Of a DNA stretch of 64,000 nucleotides, positions 1 to 13,900 are shown piece after piece. Origin of the DNA: Stichopus chloronotus (taxonomy: Eukaryota; Echinodermata; Holothuroidea; Aspidochirotida; Stichopodidae); assembly GCA_021234535.1 (NCBI GenBank), contig SFZH01000008.1:20747358-20811357 (forward strand). The letters are read 5' to 3'. The position numbers were made by a program, and so were the translations under genes. How positions within the stretch are numbered: position 1 is the first letter of the stretch; every line of letters starts with the position of its first letter. The notes below the pieces were generated by a model. That model made no database searches. It was not told the origin of the DNA and saw only the letters and a program-made list of their open reading frames with translations.

Positions 1-1148
1 GGCGGACCTCGTCCGAAATGTAGGATGTGTAAAATGTAATATTTTTGTGATATTTTCATTCAATTGACGGTTAGATTGGGTCCCGTTCTAATTTGAGCCC
101 ATGATTCTCTAGCGAGGTGTGATTGATAAGCCCCCAGTTGGGGGCTTATCAACTACATGCATCATATGAAGATTGAGTAATCACATGTGACGTGCAGGGA
201 TCGTGGCACCATTGTGCCCGACACCATTTTGGCGGGCCTCGTCCGAAATGTGATCTGTACATGTAATTTTTTTTAAAATTATTATTGCATTTTTTTCATT
301 CCATCGCCGATTAAGTAGGGTCCTGATCTAACTTAAACTCCCAAATTTTGTAGTCATTTGTAATTGATATGCCCCCAGTTGATATAGAAATGGAACGAAA
401 AACGATAAAATTCTATCCATGTCATATGATGATATTACGTTATCACTTGTTGCATAGTGCAGTGACCGTTCTCGGCCATGGATGGCACCATTTTGTTTTA
501 CCTTGTTCAAAATGTCATATATAATTATTATGTTTTAAAATCATTATTTGTGATTTTTGTCCTTTCATGCCCAATTAGGTAGCGTCCGGTCTAATGTAAA
601 CTCCCAAATTTTGTAGTCATTTGTAACTGATATGCCCCCCGTTTGTTGAAAACGAACATAATGGATAAAATTCAGTCCATGTCATATGGTGATTACGTAA
701 TCACACGTACCGTATAGTACAGAGACTGTATTTAGATGTGCACGGCATAATTAACTTTGTTTAAACTCGCCAAAAAAGTTATGTGTAATTACACTTATTA
801 TAAAGTAATATTCGTGATATTTTCCTCAGTTCCATCGTCGAATAGTTAGGATCCTGATGTAAGTTAAACTCCCGATTTGGTAGTCATTTGTAATTGATAG
901 GCAGCCTGATGATGGAAATTAAACCAAATACAATAAAATTCAGTCCATGTCATATGGTGATTACGTAATCACACGTAACGTAGTGCACGGCCCCATTTTG
1001 TTTGATCTCGTCCGAAATGTCATGTGTTATTATATTTTTCAAAATATTATTCGTGATGTTTTATTCCTCATCGATTAGGTAGGGTCCTGTTCTAATATAA
1101 ATTCCCGATTTTGTAGTCATTTTTTATTGATAGGCCCGCAGTTGATAG
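1..1148 (+). repeat. Tandem satellite, ~260-bp unit, about 4.4 copies
   Basis: The same block recurs head to tail. The CATATG anchor falls at 163, 423, 683 and 951, giving periods of 260, 260 and 268. Each unit carries a GACCTCGTCCGAAATGT-like start, a TGATTACGTAATCA-like palindrome after CATATG, and a phrase resembling GATATGCCCCCAGTTGATAG. The array runs off the left edge and stops at a poly-A tract (about 1150-1169). Units differ by scattered substitutions, so the array is not freshly homogenised. The same family lies inverted at 49640-50340. Confidence 0.85.
125..150. repeat. Perfect 11-bp hairpin inside satellite unit 1
   Basis: GATAAGCCCCC at 125-135 and its exact reverse complement at 140-150 flank the loop AGTT. 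The corresponding place in later units reads like GCCCCCAGTTGATAG, so only this unit folds perfectly. Confidence 0.8.
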
Positions 1149-1169
1149 AAATTTAAAAAAAAAAAAAAA

Positions 1170-4100
1170 ACGTAGAACCACATTTCTTTATCATTCGGTA
1201 GTCCTCTTTGGATATATACTGTTATTCGCATCGGCTAATTAAGTGTTCGAATAACACAAAAACGGCATGAATACTCAGTATTTAAACTTTCGATGGGGTT
1301 GACGTTGATTTTAAGAGTACTTTTGTTTAACATCGTGCGATCCTACGTTGTGTTAGCAATTATTATTTAATCGTTGATTGTACATCTGTAGTTCTCATTA
1401 GATCTCTACTGGTATTCGCGTAAGTATTGCCTTCCAATATGACTTCAATTTTATCCCTTATTTCGAAGGGATACGCCTTTTCTCGATGTGTTTGCTGTGT
1501 ATTTTTCTCTCTCCACCTCTATGTCTCCGCCTCTCTCTCATCGATATTCCGTGAACATAGACTTTGGCGATATCTGTGTAACATAATAGGATTTTCTTAC
1601 CGTGGGAGGGTCTTTCAGATTCCACGCTGGCCACTGTGCTAGGGCGACTTGGTAATTTCCTCGATTATCGTTGCAATTTCTGTGAATATTTTATGACTCC
1701 TGTAGGCCACAGTACGATCCTTAACTGTGCGTTCAATTGTTATTCGCGTCGATCACACAGTGTGCTGTAATTCGTTGTTATTCGCCCGTTTTACAAGTAA
1801 ACACGTGGTTATTCCTGGGTATTCGTTTGTTATTCATTTTAGTTTCTGCCCTGAACAGTACGCTTTTCACACTAGATTACCCTTTCACCTGTTCACACCA
1901 GATTTTATCGTTATATATGTCAGTATTGCGGTGTACTGTTTTCTGTGTGGACACGACCTAACCAAGTCTTACTGGCGACAGTTTCGTCAAGTGTTAAGTT
2001 CCTCAAATATATCTAAGAGCTGATCACATTCTTATTATGCCTATGGATCTCCTATTTTTGCAATGATAAGGTACTAAATTTTTAGCAAGAAGGTAATATT
2101 GAGAGATCTACATAGGCCTATTTCGTATTAGTGTTATGGCACTTGACATCATATGTTTAATATCGGCTATAACAAGTCAGCGGTTTAATCCGATCGGTCT
2201 CCCATAATTTACAGATCAGTGGTTTTGCAGTCACGAGCGTATGAGCGTAATGATAAAGACAATAACAAACCCAAGGAGGGAGGAATCTTGCAAACAATGC
2301 TAGCAAGCACCAGATTACATACCCCAAAATGGGTATAAGCTGATTTCTGTGTGTCTGTTGGTAAAAGTAGGAAAAGCCTGACAGGGCCATACGGAAATTT
2401 ACTTTTACTAAATTCGCAATTACGAAAATAATTCTTGTCTTCTTCAGTCTTGTCACTAGTGACTGTACTGTCAGTTGATAAAACACGACATGGTACAAGT
2501 AAAAAAATAAAAAAGAAGAAGAAGAAGAGAAATGTGCAAACTTCATGAGGGACACACAAAGGTCATTCTTTAAACACGTCTTTGAAAAGTAAACAACGAG
2601 GTTCATTATTGAATTTCTTAAGAATATGGTATTCTATACTTGAAGGTAATAATTGAATTTATAATGGAATGCTGTGGCGTTTGGTATTTTTCATTTAGTT
2701 TAAGATAAAAAATATATATATATATATTGCTCGAAGAATGGAAAAATTTGATGGCTGTTTAGGTTCACTAAAGAGCAAGGGCGTCAATCCTGGGGATGGG
2801 TCCCCCACATTTTGTAAAAGAGAAATGCTTTGTCTCACTTTTTGAATGGTAGATGGACATTTTAACAAGCATCACAGTTTTGTGGAGTGACTGATGTAAT
2901 CTCTAGGTTGGTAAATGCATAAGATAACTGAGCGTGACCAATTTAGGTGTTACTATATAGGTTAGACTCAGCTACACATCCCAAATGCCAATATTTTCCG
3001 CGCTTTTCGCCCACAGTGTTCCCTATTCCGTGTTATTTTAGTGGACAACAGAAGGTAAACAAGTGACGCACGTTCCCTCCCCAACACCAACAAAATTTTT
3101 CAAATTACCCGAAAAAGAAAAGAAAACTGAGGTCAAACATATGTTGGGTGGTCTTGTATTTGAATAAATTTTCGATATACACTCAATGCCGTCGAGACCC
3201 GGGCAGGTCCCTCAAAAAAAAAAAAAAAAAAAGTCTCAGATCCACGGTAGTCGGAAAATCTGAAATACCAGTAAGAATTTTTCATATCTCAGTCTAGCAC
3301 ATTTTATGATGTAAACAGATGCCAAATATTGTACCAGATTGTGAAACTCCCTGGTAATTTGAAAAAAAAAATCAATAAATCTGAAATTCCTTTCAATTTC
3401 TCATATTTCAGTCTAGCGGTGACTGTGGTCAGAAAGTCTGACATACCAGTTGGAATTTTTCATATCCCAATTTAGCACATTTTATGACTTGAAAAGAATC
3501 TAAAAGAATCACTAGATTGCATCAAAGTTTGGCTAGCAGATAAAAACATTTTTAAAGGAGATTTAGACACCTCCTCCCTTACAACCCTCTCACAGATCTA
3601 GACCAACCATCACTCTTCTCGTTCTTCCCCATCTATCAAAATACTATTGTAATGCATCTTTTTCAATGTGACTATCATTTTCAAAAATAGGTCACAAGAA
3701 TGAGTTCTACTCTGTCATGCAATTATCGACGGTTGCAGCAAACTAATAAAAAATATGGATGGTATAATATATGTCCATAGGCCTACATACTTGGAAAGAA
3801 TCCTCATCTCCTATTGGCCCATTTCAGTCATTTGACCGTGGGTTAACTAAAGTGTCATGTCCAAGCTTTCTTCTAAATCTATATTCAATAAATCTGTCAC
3901 TGTCTTTATCCAAAATCAGTCTACTCAGTAGGTTAATTCCACAAAGGAAGTCCACGGTCTGTAACGAAGTAACTAAGTCTTCGGAGTTAGTTCGTACATG
4001 CATTGCACAGTGAATACAAGTACGTTGAACCACAGAATGCGCACATATCAGTAGTACACTACATAGAAAACTAACTAAGGCAGGCATTGTTGCTACCTCA

Positions 4101-4993
4101 GTTGCTATTGTTATTCATTTAGTTTAGGTGTTACTTTCTGTTCCGCACACGTACATTGTTGACATGTTGTTAATTTGTTTACCTTTTTCCCGGCTTTCTT
4201 TTGAATAAAAAATGCGGTTACGTAAGAACCAACTTCCTCTCTTTTTTGTGTCTTTTTTTTTATAAAAATATCGTTTATATGTATGAACAAGGTTAATCAA
4301 CTTTGGACCTGTGTATTAACTGCAGCATAATGACCGCACGAGGGCACTGGGCCCTCGTGCATCGCTTGCATTAACCCCCTATTGTGCATTATCCTGCCCT
4401 TAATATACGGTCCAGTGTTAACTGTACTTTTAATTGACCTCGGAGCTTACATGCTTTGACTGTCACCTCTGTAAACTTTGCGCTTCGCGACTTTTAACTG
4501 TTTGTCGCTTCTGCAAGTTTAGCGCTACGCAACTTGCAGTACCTAGATTTAGGTATCATTCCTGGGTATCTGTTGCATTGTTGGCAAATTTCAGTACGGT
4601 TAAATTTCTTCCATGGATCATATCCGATCATGAAGCAACAACTTTGGCAGAGACTAGGTGAATCTGTGGTCACTGTTCACAGTTCATTAGAGAAAAAAAA
4701 GAGATTCGATTAAGGCCGAATGAAATCTTCACAGCAGTCAAACTGATGTAGAGGACATAGCATGACCAATCGTGGTATTTCTGTGGTGCTTTTTTCACCG
4801 TGTAACCTAAAGATACCTTGTTTGGGAAGTCGTTTTTAGGCAAAACCCTAACTTACAGTAAGTTACAGTACTGTTAGTCACAGTACACAGGATACCGTGG
4901 TCAAGTAATGCAGATGTCAAAACATTAGCATGATGACTTGAACTTGGCTGGGGCTTTCACGAGGCAGTGGCATCAACGAAACCCAAAGAGGAG
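1170..4993. other. Gene-free stretch upstream of PLEKHM2
   Basis: No convincing coding sequence. It contains a short (TA)n tract near 2708-2727, a duplicated ~75-bp motif (about 3247-3320 and 3429-3500, both ending in a TTTTTCATATC...AGCACATTTTATGA phrase), an A-tract at 3213-3231 and a 10-bp hairpin at 4336-4360. Short open frames here have compositions typical of chance. The 5' UTR and promoter of PLEKHM2 should lie in the last few hundred bases, but no TATA box or other core element stands out. Confidence 0.6.
4336..4360. repeat. 10-bp perfect hairpin
   Basis: GCACGAGGGC (4336-4345) and GCCCTCGTGC (4351-4360) are perfect inverted repeats around the loop ACTGG, in otherwise AT-rich DNA. 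Probably a remnant of a dispersed foldback element; no function is assigned. Confidence 0.6.
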
Positions 4994-7900
4994 ATGGCGT
5001 CCGAACGTTCAGATCGTGTCCGTTTTAAAGACAGTATTCTCGAGAGAACTGCAAAAGCAGTGAAGGAGGTAACCAGTGTTGCGTCGTACAGTATATTTTA
5101 ACTAATTTAAGAGTTAGACCTAAGTTACTCTATTAGTAATAAGTGAAACAATTACGCGTATCGTCATATCTATGCAGGTGTAAGTTGCACTTGATATTTG
5201 ACATTGGTTCTTCTCAGGTAGAATTAAAGCAAACTGTTCCAAGAAAAAGATAAGGGGTTTAACCTGTTCTCACGGGGTAAATAGCCATGTTATTCACACA
5301 AACCTAACCCCTAACAGGCCGGATTGGAAAGTTTGCCCTGCGCGGGAGATTTATCCCCCGCCCAAAAATATGAGTCTCGAAGTGTCTAGGCCTAGCCGCG
5401 CACTTTGATAACTGACAACTGCAGTCGGGCAACGCAAGTTTGATAACATGTTCGCAATTTAACTGCACAAAAGTTAAGCCTACCTCACCCGAAAATCTTA
5501 AAACAGAATGTCAGAAAAGTCTTAACTCCATACATTCTGGATCCCCTGCAGATTTTATTGTATTTGCCGTGCCACTGTTTGTGAAACTCACATTTACAGT
5601 AGCTGTATGTACTGTTTCTCATTGTAACGGCGTGAAAGGCATGAGCGTAGTGTATGTAAATGCATAAGTAGTTGGCTTCCCCGGCCCGCACAGCCCACTC
5701 TGTTTGCTCCCGCCGCACATATGATGTAGTCTGAGTACCGTGACTTCTTGCGCATTTCGTCAGAATGACGTTTAGCAGTGAGGCGACCTATGATGTACGG
5801 AGGCTGACTGCATAGTACACATTTACAGTGCATACTTGCATATATCGCATGCAAAATGGGAAGTTGGTGACTTAAAAACTTGCAAAGTCGGAGGGTGGAA
5901 AGGTAAGCACAATGCCAGGGAAAGGCGATTTCCATGATCTAGTAGGGTAGTTGTGGCCAAAATTTTCTTGATACGCCGATGGTGGCGCTCCGCTTAGATA
6001 GTGCGGGACACACAATTTTCTTGATCTTTATTAAAAGCCCCCGCTAATATTGCAAACTTTCCAATCTGGCTAACAGACTAGGCTGATCCAGATTGAATTG
6101 TTTGCAAACTGCAGAGTTGAGATATTTTGGCATTTCAAGAATGTGTTGATTTCCTCGGTACAACTATAGAATACCCCGCCTCAACGATTTTGACTGCGCA
6201 TCCTGATTCCTAGTTGTAGTCAAGCCACGCGGCCACATACGAGTAGGAATGCAGTGAAAATGGATTCCCAAAATTTCCCAGTGACTGTCAAAGATCTCAC
6301 TTTGACTGTGACTATGAATCGTCGCTCCCAAGTTCCGAGAGGCTAGATGCAGGTCCACCTCTGACCTGTCCGTCGGTGGACCGCTGGCCTGGGGGTGGGG
6401 TAAATTTTTTAAAAATTTTTGAATTTTTAGAAGTGTCTAAATGCAGTTTGGTGGCACTTTTTTTAGCAAAGAAGGTTAGGTTGTTGCAAGGACAAACGTA
6501 GCACTTGAAGGCTGCACTGCAGCGCGATCAGGGAATGTATGCCTACTATGAAATAGTTGAGTTTGTGTGTGTACAGTTGGAAGTTTCTGGTAAGTTTACA
6601 GTGCTTGATATTTGTGCGTGACACTCCCAAGACTGGGAAGATTTGAAATGCGGGTTTTTCAGAGGGCTAGGCGGGTCAGTGGGTTTGGGTGTTCAAATGT
6701 GGGTCAAACCCGTGAAATGCGGGTCACTTGGGAGGTATGATGAATCCATCTGCAAATGAATTCCTAGTTGTGGTGAAGCCACTTTGACTATGACTAGGAA
6801 TCTAATCACAAATGGATCCCTAGTCAGGTGGTCACTTGACTAAGAATCCAGTGAAAAATAGATTCTTGGTGACAGAATACCCCGCCTCAGCTGCAAATGG
6901 ATTCCTAGTCGTCGTCAAGCCACTTCAAGCATGACTAGGCCTAATTTCATAAGACATAGAATTTTTTCAAAGTAACTGCTCTCCAGAAGTTGTTTGGAAG
7001 ATAGACCAATCTATTTTAACGGCTGTATGACATCACCCTAAGCTATATTTTTACCTCCCGCAAAGCAAAATTCTCAACTGGTTCTAAGTTACAGTACTCT
7101 TAGATTGACAGCAAATTCGAAAGATGCAGAGCAGCTCGTATTACACAGTGTACACAGGGATCCAGTGTTTTGATTACATATGTGGAGGAATTTAAGACAG
7201 ATTGAGGGAGGGACCAGAGGTAGGTGGTTGGGAGAATTAAAACTGTCTGGGGTGATGACTTTTTGTCTTTAAACATCACACGATGTCATTCTCAAAAGCA
7301 AATGCAGTAGGCCTTAAACGTTTTATCATATCAACTACAGTAGGAATCTGCATCCAAAATTTGAAAAAGTGCCTTTCACTGAGTCGTGGTATTCTGCAGT
7401 TACTCCTTTTCTCCTTGTTTATGAATTTACTGGGGGAGCACACTGTCTTCCATGTGAGTAGGGCAACTATATGTGTACTGTACTGATGGATATAGAAATT
7501 TGTTAGTGGTAGATTGCATGGATGATGTAAACTTTGGTTAATTTGCATTGATAGTCATGAATTTTTTAATTTGTATGGATGATTCACCTTTACTGTCATT
7601 TCTGTGTGTGGGATTTCTCCTTGAAAATAGCACACTTTCCAAACTGGACCGTAACTGTTATAATGGTGACTAACAGCTAAACTCTTGTTTTTGCACTAAT
7701 GGACTAAAATCTTGTTTCTGCCAGTAGCTAGAATGATCACAAATTGCGCAGGTTATAGCTTTTTGGCAGTTCAAAAGTGCACAAAAGACCTTTTTCCTTC
7801 CATTAATTTGTCTGGGAGAATATACAGTAGTACTGTTGCTCTATTTGGAAATCTATCATCAGTAGGTCCTACAGTATACAATTAACATTATATGTGGAAA

Positions 7901-10900
7901 TGTTTGTCAGTACAGTTGCAAGTTGCATGGATAAAATGAAATTTTGTGAAAATTTGTGCAAATGATCATAAATGTTTTAAATTGTGTGGAAAGGTTGTCT
8001 TTGTTCTTATTTCTGCATGGGGGACTTCTCCCCTAAAAATAGCAAACTTCCAATCTTAAGCACTAAATCTTCTTGCAGTACAGTGCTGTATCTCACCTGC
8101 TTTTACCCAAGTTTTAAACACTTGATTCAGGTTTCATGCATTTCCTATTTTGTTTACCTTGTTTTTATGACATTTCATTTGTGCATTTGCAAAATATGTC
8201 AGAAATTTTGATCCTCCCTGTTGACCATAAAATTAGGGCTATGCCAGTACTGCCAGTACAGGTCCTAGGGAAACCTGAACCAGTCATGTGCTTGTAGCTA
8301 GGTGGTAACAGAGCAATATAACTGAAAATATTTTGACTGATGGAAGACTGAAAAAGATCATGTTAAAGAATTCCACAAATATTTCACAAGTTGTCTCAAG
8401 TCAACCACTATGTACTATGCAGCAGGTCTTGTACTTCAACAGGTACAGTATAATGTATGGCAAAAGCCATTGGCGAAAATGTTCCCATGAAATCTGATAT
8501 CTTGGTTTTTGCACAGAATAGCCCTTTCTCACCATGACACCGTCATCTCTCACATGTCAGTCAATCAGTCAATCAATCAATAACTGAAAATTTGCTATCT
8601 TACAGGTGCAAGCCCTGAGCTTCAGTGTGGAAGGGGAACAGCTGGAGGTGCGGAATGAAGACAGAGCATTGCAACGATTAGCTGAACACTTGGATCACAT
8701 CTTTTTACACGGGTTGGTATCAGCTGCATGGAGCTATAACTGTAGCGCCATGATATTAGAGATCACACCACATCGCTTGTAGAAGGGATTTATCAGAACA
8801 CTAAATAGCTTATTATTTACAACATGGGATCATTTAGTACAGTATCGTCTGGTGAGATTGTTCTTTTAGTAGTGTTTGCATCAGGTACCCAACTGATGTC
8901 ATCAGGATTCTACCCAGATCCAACTAATGTACACTGTACATTCTTGGTAATACTTGTGTCAAAATTCAGCGTTCATCAAACTAAGAGCAGTTCCTGTAGG
9001 TAAGATAAATGCTGTTCAACATGCAAAATGTCGTATTACAACATGACAAATGAATTTGTAGCCTCATGGAAGTTATATTGTCGGGTACCAGGGTACCCTA
9101 ACAACTATGGATGGTGGGTACCCAGGTATGAATTTTGTACTTGGTGCAAAGACTGATGATAAATACTGTACTAGAACAGGAAATAAGCATACAACTGTAT
9201 CTTGCTCTTATTTGAGAGCAGTTGCAGTGTCTGTTCAGTTATAAACAGCAGTCCACCACCTTACAGTATATCTTTGGACTGGCCCATAGTAGGACTTATT
9301 TTCAGATTTATCACACCATCCTTCTGTACATGTACCTGTGACAAAGCATGGGTCCAGTGTAAAAATGTTGTTACAATTCATTCATGTGTTACAGTAGCAT
9401 TACTAAAATGTGCCAAACCTACAAGTCTACAGTAAATATTAATTCACCACTCTCTCACTCAAATGTTAACAACAAAAATCACTATTGTGACACAAATACC
9501 CTCTTTCGTCAAAGATTTATCTCTGACTCACAGAAGGGATTTACTGTATGAAGATGTCATGTGGTTATGTAAGTCTTGGAGACCACTATTTGGAATATTT
9601 GTTTGTTTCCACCTTGGTTGGTTTTCACTGCATTATTAATACCTTTCTCTGCATGCCCTTAGGTTACGCCATGTGACTCCAGGTTACTGGGCTTTCGTCC
9701 AGAGTTACACTCACAAAGACATCATCGATGAAATAAGGGCTCTGAATCGTCTCTCAACAGACCTCGGGAGAAGTAAGTCAAGGGATTGAAATCATTTATC
9801 TTTCCAAATGTTTCAATACTGAAGGTCAGCCAACAAAGACCCTGCCACTTTGAAGTTAACTTTTTAGTCTTTTTCGCTGTTCAGCAAAATTTGACCAAAG
9901 GGTCCCATGATCAGCAAAAAAAAAGCTTTACAAAGTTTGCATACCTATGCATCAAGCTATTTAAAAGTCACTAAAGCTCAAACTAGTTTTGTCCAATGAA
10001 AGGATATTTGACCAAAGTTGAGGCTCTTATGCAGTATTAGTCTGTTACTTTTTGCCGGCTGTACATTTATTAGTCCTCTCAGAAAACTCTCTATAGAGAG
10101 AGCATACAGTCTCTCTTACAGCATCCTTCAGGTACCCTACAGTGGTGTAAATTGGCCTCACATACACGACAATGACAATAGTCATGACCTATGCTGGAAT
10201 ACTGCGTAGTCAAAGCAGTGCTTTCAAAATACAAGCCTGTGCATTGTATAGTATTTCTTCCCTGGCAATATTCAGGAGTTGCAGGCAACAGATGTCTTGA
10301 GTTTGAGTTTTCCTATATTTTTTATTTTCCATATTTCCACATATTTTTTTACAGAATGAAACAATAAATTGAACATGGAGGTGGGGAAGGACTGAAAAAG
10401 CAAAGGCTTATACGAGCAGTCCCCCCCCCCATTAACAAAATACAGTAAACATAGAATGAAATGAGACAAAACAACAAAATACATCAAACAGGCAACCTAG
10501 TAAATATGATAATCCAAAAGGTAATATGCAGATTACACAAGGTAATTATTAAGTAGGTGATTTTTAATTACGTTCTTAAAAGAGGAAATATTGCTCACAT
10601 TTTTATTGCTCTCATCTAAACTTGATATTGGTATTACTTATTTTATCGCCGATGCAGAAGTATGAACGGTAGAAGTATTACCAAATAAGACTTGATTTTC
10701 TTTTGCCAGTGACACTGGCCAAGCTTCTACCCTTCTTATTGTTTTATTTCAATTCCTTACCAACTCTTGCAGGCAGGGCATGGCTGTACAAAGCTCTCAA
10801 TGAAAGTTCACTGGAGAGCTACGTGAACTGTTTTCTGGAGGATCAGGCAAACGTCAAAAAATATTACATTGAGTAAGCTGGCCTTCATATTTTCATGTAT

Positions 10901-13900
10901 GTTTGAGACGTGTGGCAGATTTTATAAACAGCTTTTTGTCCATATTCCTGTTGATGTGTGTGATGACAGGGTAAGATACTCAGTATATAGAGTATAGAAA
11001 GTATAGTGAGTAAGCTACTAAGTGGTTTCTCAGGCAGTGTGTATTTCAGTCACAATAAAAGTTCCATCTTAAGACCAGCTTGTTTATGCAGACTTGTCCA
11101 ATCATGCGTGAATATGAGCGTCATCAGAGCGTAATCAGTCAGATAGTCTGTGTGAAAGTTGAAGGCTTTGTCAGGGTCTTACATCTTAGTGATTATTAGG
11201 GTGTTATACCTCTTCACAAGACACATATTTGGAGTGAGAGGCTTCCTGAAATTCCTCTGATAGACTACCAGAAGTGCCATTACACTGACTCAGGCTATTT
11301 AGTCTGATTTTGAGAAAAGATATTTGACAAATTCTTCTATTATATATTTACTGTAAGGTGTCATTCCTTGGTTGATGATTTGTGATGTTAAAGACATGCA
11401 GAAGTATTCTCTCGATCATTATAAACAAAGGTAATAATTGCAAAATCTCTTATTGGAAATAATTGGGTAAAATCACCCTGCAAACCAAGATTTTGTGCCT
11501 TATTTTTGAATAATACTTGCTTTGTATGTGTTTGAGATCTCACAGTTGCTATAAACGGTATCACAAAGAGGCTCAAGAGAGCTGCAAGCAGGGCAGATTA
11601 ATATTGAGTCCGAGAGCTTCTTACAAGCATGTCAGATCAAATACAATCACAGGAAGAAGTATTGCAGGAAGAGGGAAAGCATTACTAAGATAGAATATCT
11701 CTCTCCATCTTGCATTTTTGTTTCACATGTGCAATATTAATCCAGTTGATGTTTCTACTTTCCCAACCATTACTTTCACGTCCAGTTACACAATGTTTGA
11801 AAGCTTGCATACATCAAAGTGGTTTTGTTTCTCATGCAAGTTTTTTTTTTTATCATGGTTCCTGTGGTAATGGAATACCTGGAAAAATTAATGAAAATTT
11901 TCTAAATTATTTCAAGGCCTGGAAAAGCATGGTTATAAATTCAGGGAAATTGTGTAAGGTCATGGAAAGTCATGGAAATTTTCTCAGAGTGACTTTGTGT
12001 CTTACTCACTCGTAGAAATTGCATGCTATCAAACCTTATTCATCCCAAGTTAGTATTCTTATTATCTCATTTGTTTTGAACTTTGCTGTTGCAGTTGAAA
12101 ACTCTTCCTAAGACTTTAGGAGGAACATCATGGAAATTCTTTATTTGGTCCTGGGAAAGTCATGGAAAAGTCATGGAAATTAATTCCCCAGAAAGTGCAG
12201 GAACCCTGTTTAATATTGCTACTTTGTCGTCGTCTTCTCTTTCAGTCTTGCTCTGCTTAGAGATCGAGAACGGCTCTGTCTCCTCCAGACTCTGATATCT
12301 GGTCTCGACTTTGTGTCTTTCAAGTTAGAGCTTGTGAGTATCTTTTGAAACAAAAATCCAGATGGACTTTTCTAAGTTTGTGCCAAAGGTTTTGTCTTCT
12401 AAGCAAATGTATTAGGATCATCGAAACCATGTGGTGGAAGGGAGTGATGCTTATTTTGTGGATTAATTTCCAAAGCAGTTGAATGAAACTTTATCCTACT
12501 GCTAGTGAAGATTGGTACATCAGTGACAGTATTGTTGTTTTTATATTTTGTTTTTCTGTGATGAAAGTCCAACATAATTGATAACTGGGAAAGGAAACCG
12601 CTTTGTGAGTTGTATGAAAAGTGAAGATTCATCAGAGATTTGCTTGTTAATGTCTTTATTTATGTCATATTAATTGTTACTGTCTTTAAATGTATCTAGT
12701 CAAACAGAGCTATGCTTTTATTGAGTCTATGCTCTTATGCACTCTATGCTTGTGATAACACTTTAGAAGGAATACGTGGATGTTTCTTTCCCTAGTTAAT
12801 AGTTTGGTATTCATGTTTCAAAAAGCAAGGTGAAGGTTAGCCCACACATGTATCAATCACTTTGAAGAGCTTCCTGTACCTGATGTTGACAGGATGCAAG
12901 ATAACCAGACAAAATTACAGAAAAAAAAAAACTCATTTACTATAAATGCGTGGTACAAACAATTATGTTACAACTAGTGAGTTTGGTTAAAAGTCCCTCA
13001 TTTTCCGTATTATTTCGATGCCAGTTTAAATATCTGAAACTGTTCATGGTTTTGCAGAACATTGCATTCTTTGACTTGGTCAGCCACGTGCCACGATCAG
13101 CAACAGAACGGCAGAGTTCGTTGGATAACCTTTCATTGCACAGTTGTGACAGCAGCACTTCTGCTTCGCCCGCCATCCCGGAGACACCTGAAGATTCGCA
13201 GTCTCTGGAGAGGCCCGAAATCTATCGTAGGTTCTCTTCAAAGAGTTCCCGACAGTCCAGCATCCAAGACTGATATGATCTTAGAAAGGGTTGTACAACT
13301 TCAAAGAAACCCGGGAAAAGGCCAGTTTATTGGAAAATGGAGAATCTTGGGAGCAGGGGGTGGTAGCTGAGGACAAGGTAAAAATGGGTGAAGAGGAGAA
13401 AGTCAGCAGGTGAGGCAGTGAATGTGAACCAAGCTGAAGAGGTTGTTGGGAATAGTAAGTTGCTTCCAGAGAGACCTTCCACGTTGCCAGTGATTTCATA
13501 TGAGGAGAGATTTCATGTGACTTTACAGTCTAACAATCACATGGACATCAAGATGACCTGCTAACGGAAACCAGCCTCCAGGAGCCATCCTTTTGAAGGA
13601 TAAGAAGAAGAGATCAAAAAAGAAAAGAAAATCCAGCAAGAAGAGTGTCTCATCAACGAGTGGATCGACGAGCCCAAGTCTTCTGGAACCGGCGGCCAAT
13701 CACCAAGAGCATGGCATTCAAGAGCTGTTGGATGCAACGGTCAAGACACTGGAGACGCAAGACCTGATTGGTAGATGTAGCAGTGGTATCGACCAATCAG
13801 AGGAGAGCGTTCTGTCGAATGATAACTGCACCGAGCAGTGCTGTTAATGATGCCGTTATCAATGGTAGCATAGCCCCTCCTTCATCTGAAATAATGTTAA

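Larger units (their letters stand above)
8713..13057 (+). other. PLEKHM2 introns 2-5 region
   Basis: Introns of about 950, 1000, 1370 and 720 bp interleaved with exons 3-5. Recognised content: a dispersed repeat at about 9040-9100 resembling 18395-18460 (both end in a TTATATT-TCGGGTAC phrase), a minus-strand LINE-like remnant near 10300-10680, and an old repeat with reiterated GTCATGGAAA phrases at about 11865-12215. Nothing else is identifiable. Confidence 0.55.

Noticed and set aside
8560..8582. CAATCAATCAATCAATAA tract considered as a polyadenylation or regulatory site
   Set aside because: It is a short CAAT microsatellite just before the exon 2 acceptor of PLEKHM2 and shows nothing beyond simple repetition.
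13593..13847. Independent small gene encoding a lysine-rich protein
   Set aside because: It aligns in position and composition with the basic run in the PLEKHM2 linker and lies between PLEKHM2 exons in the same orientation, so it is a frame block of that exon.
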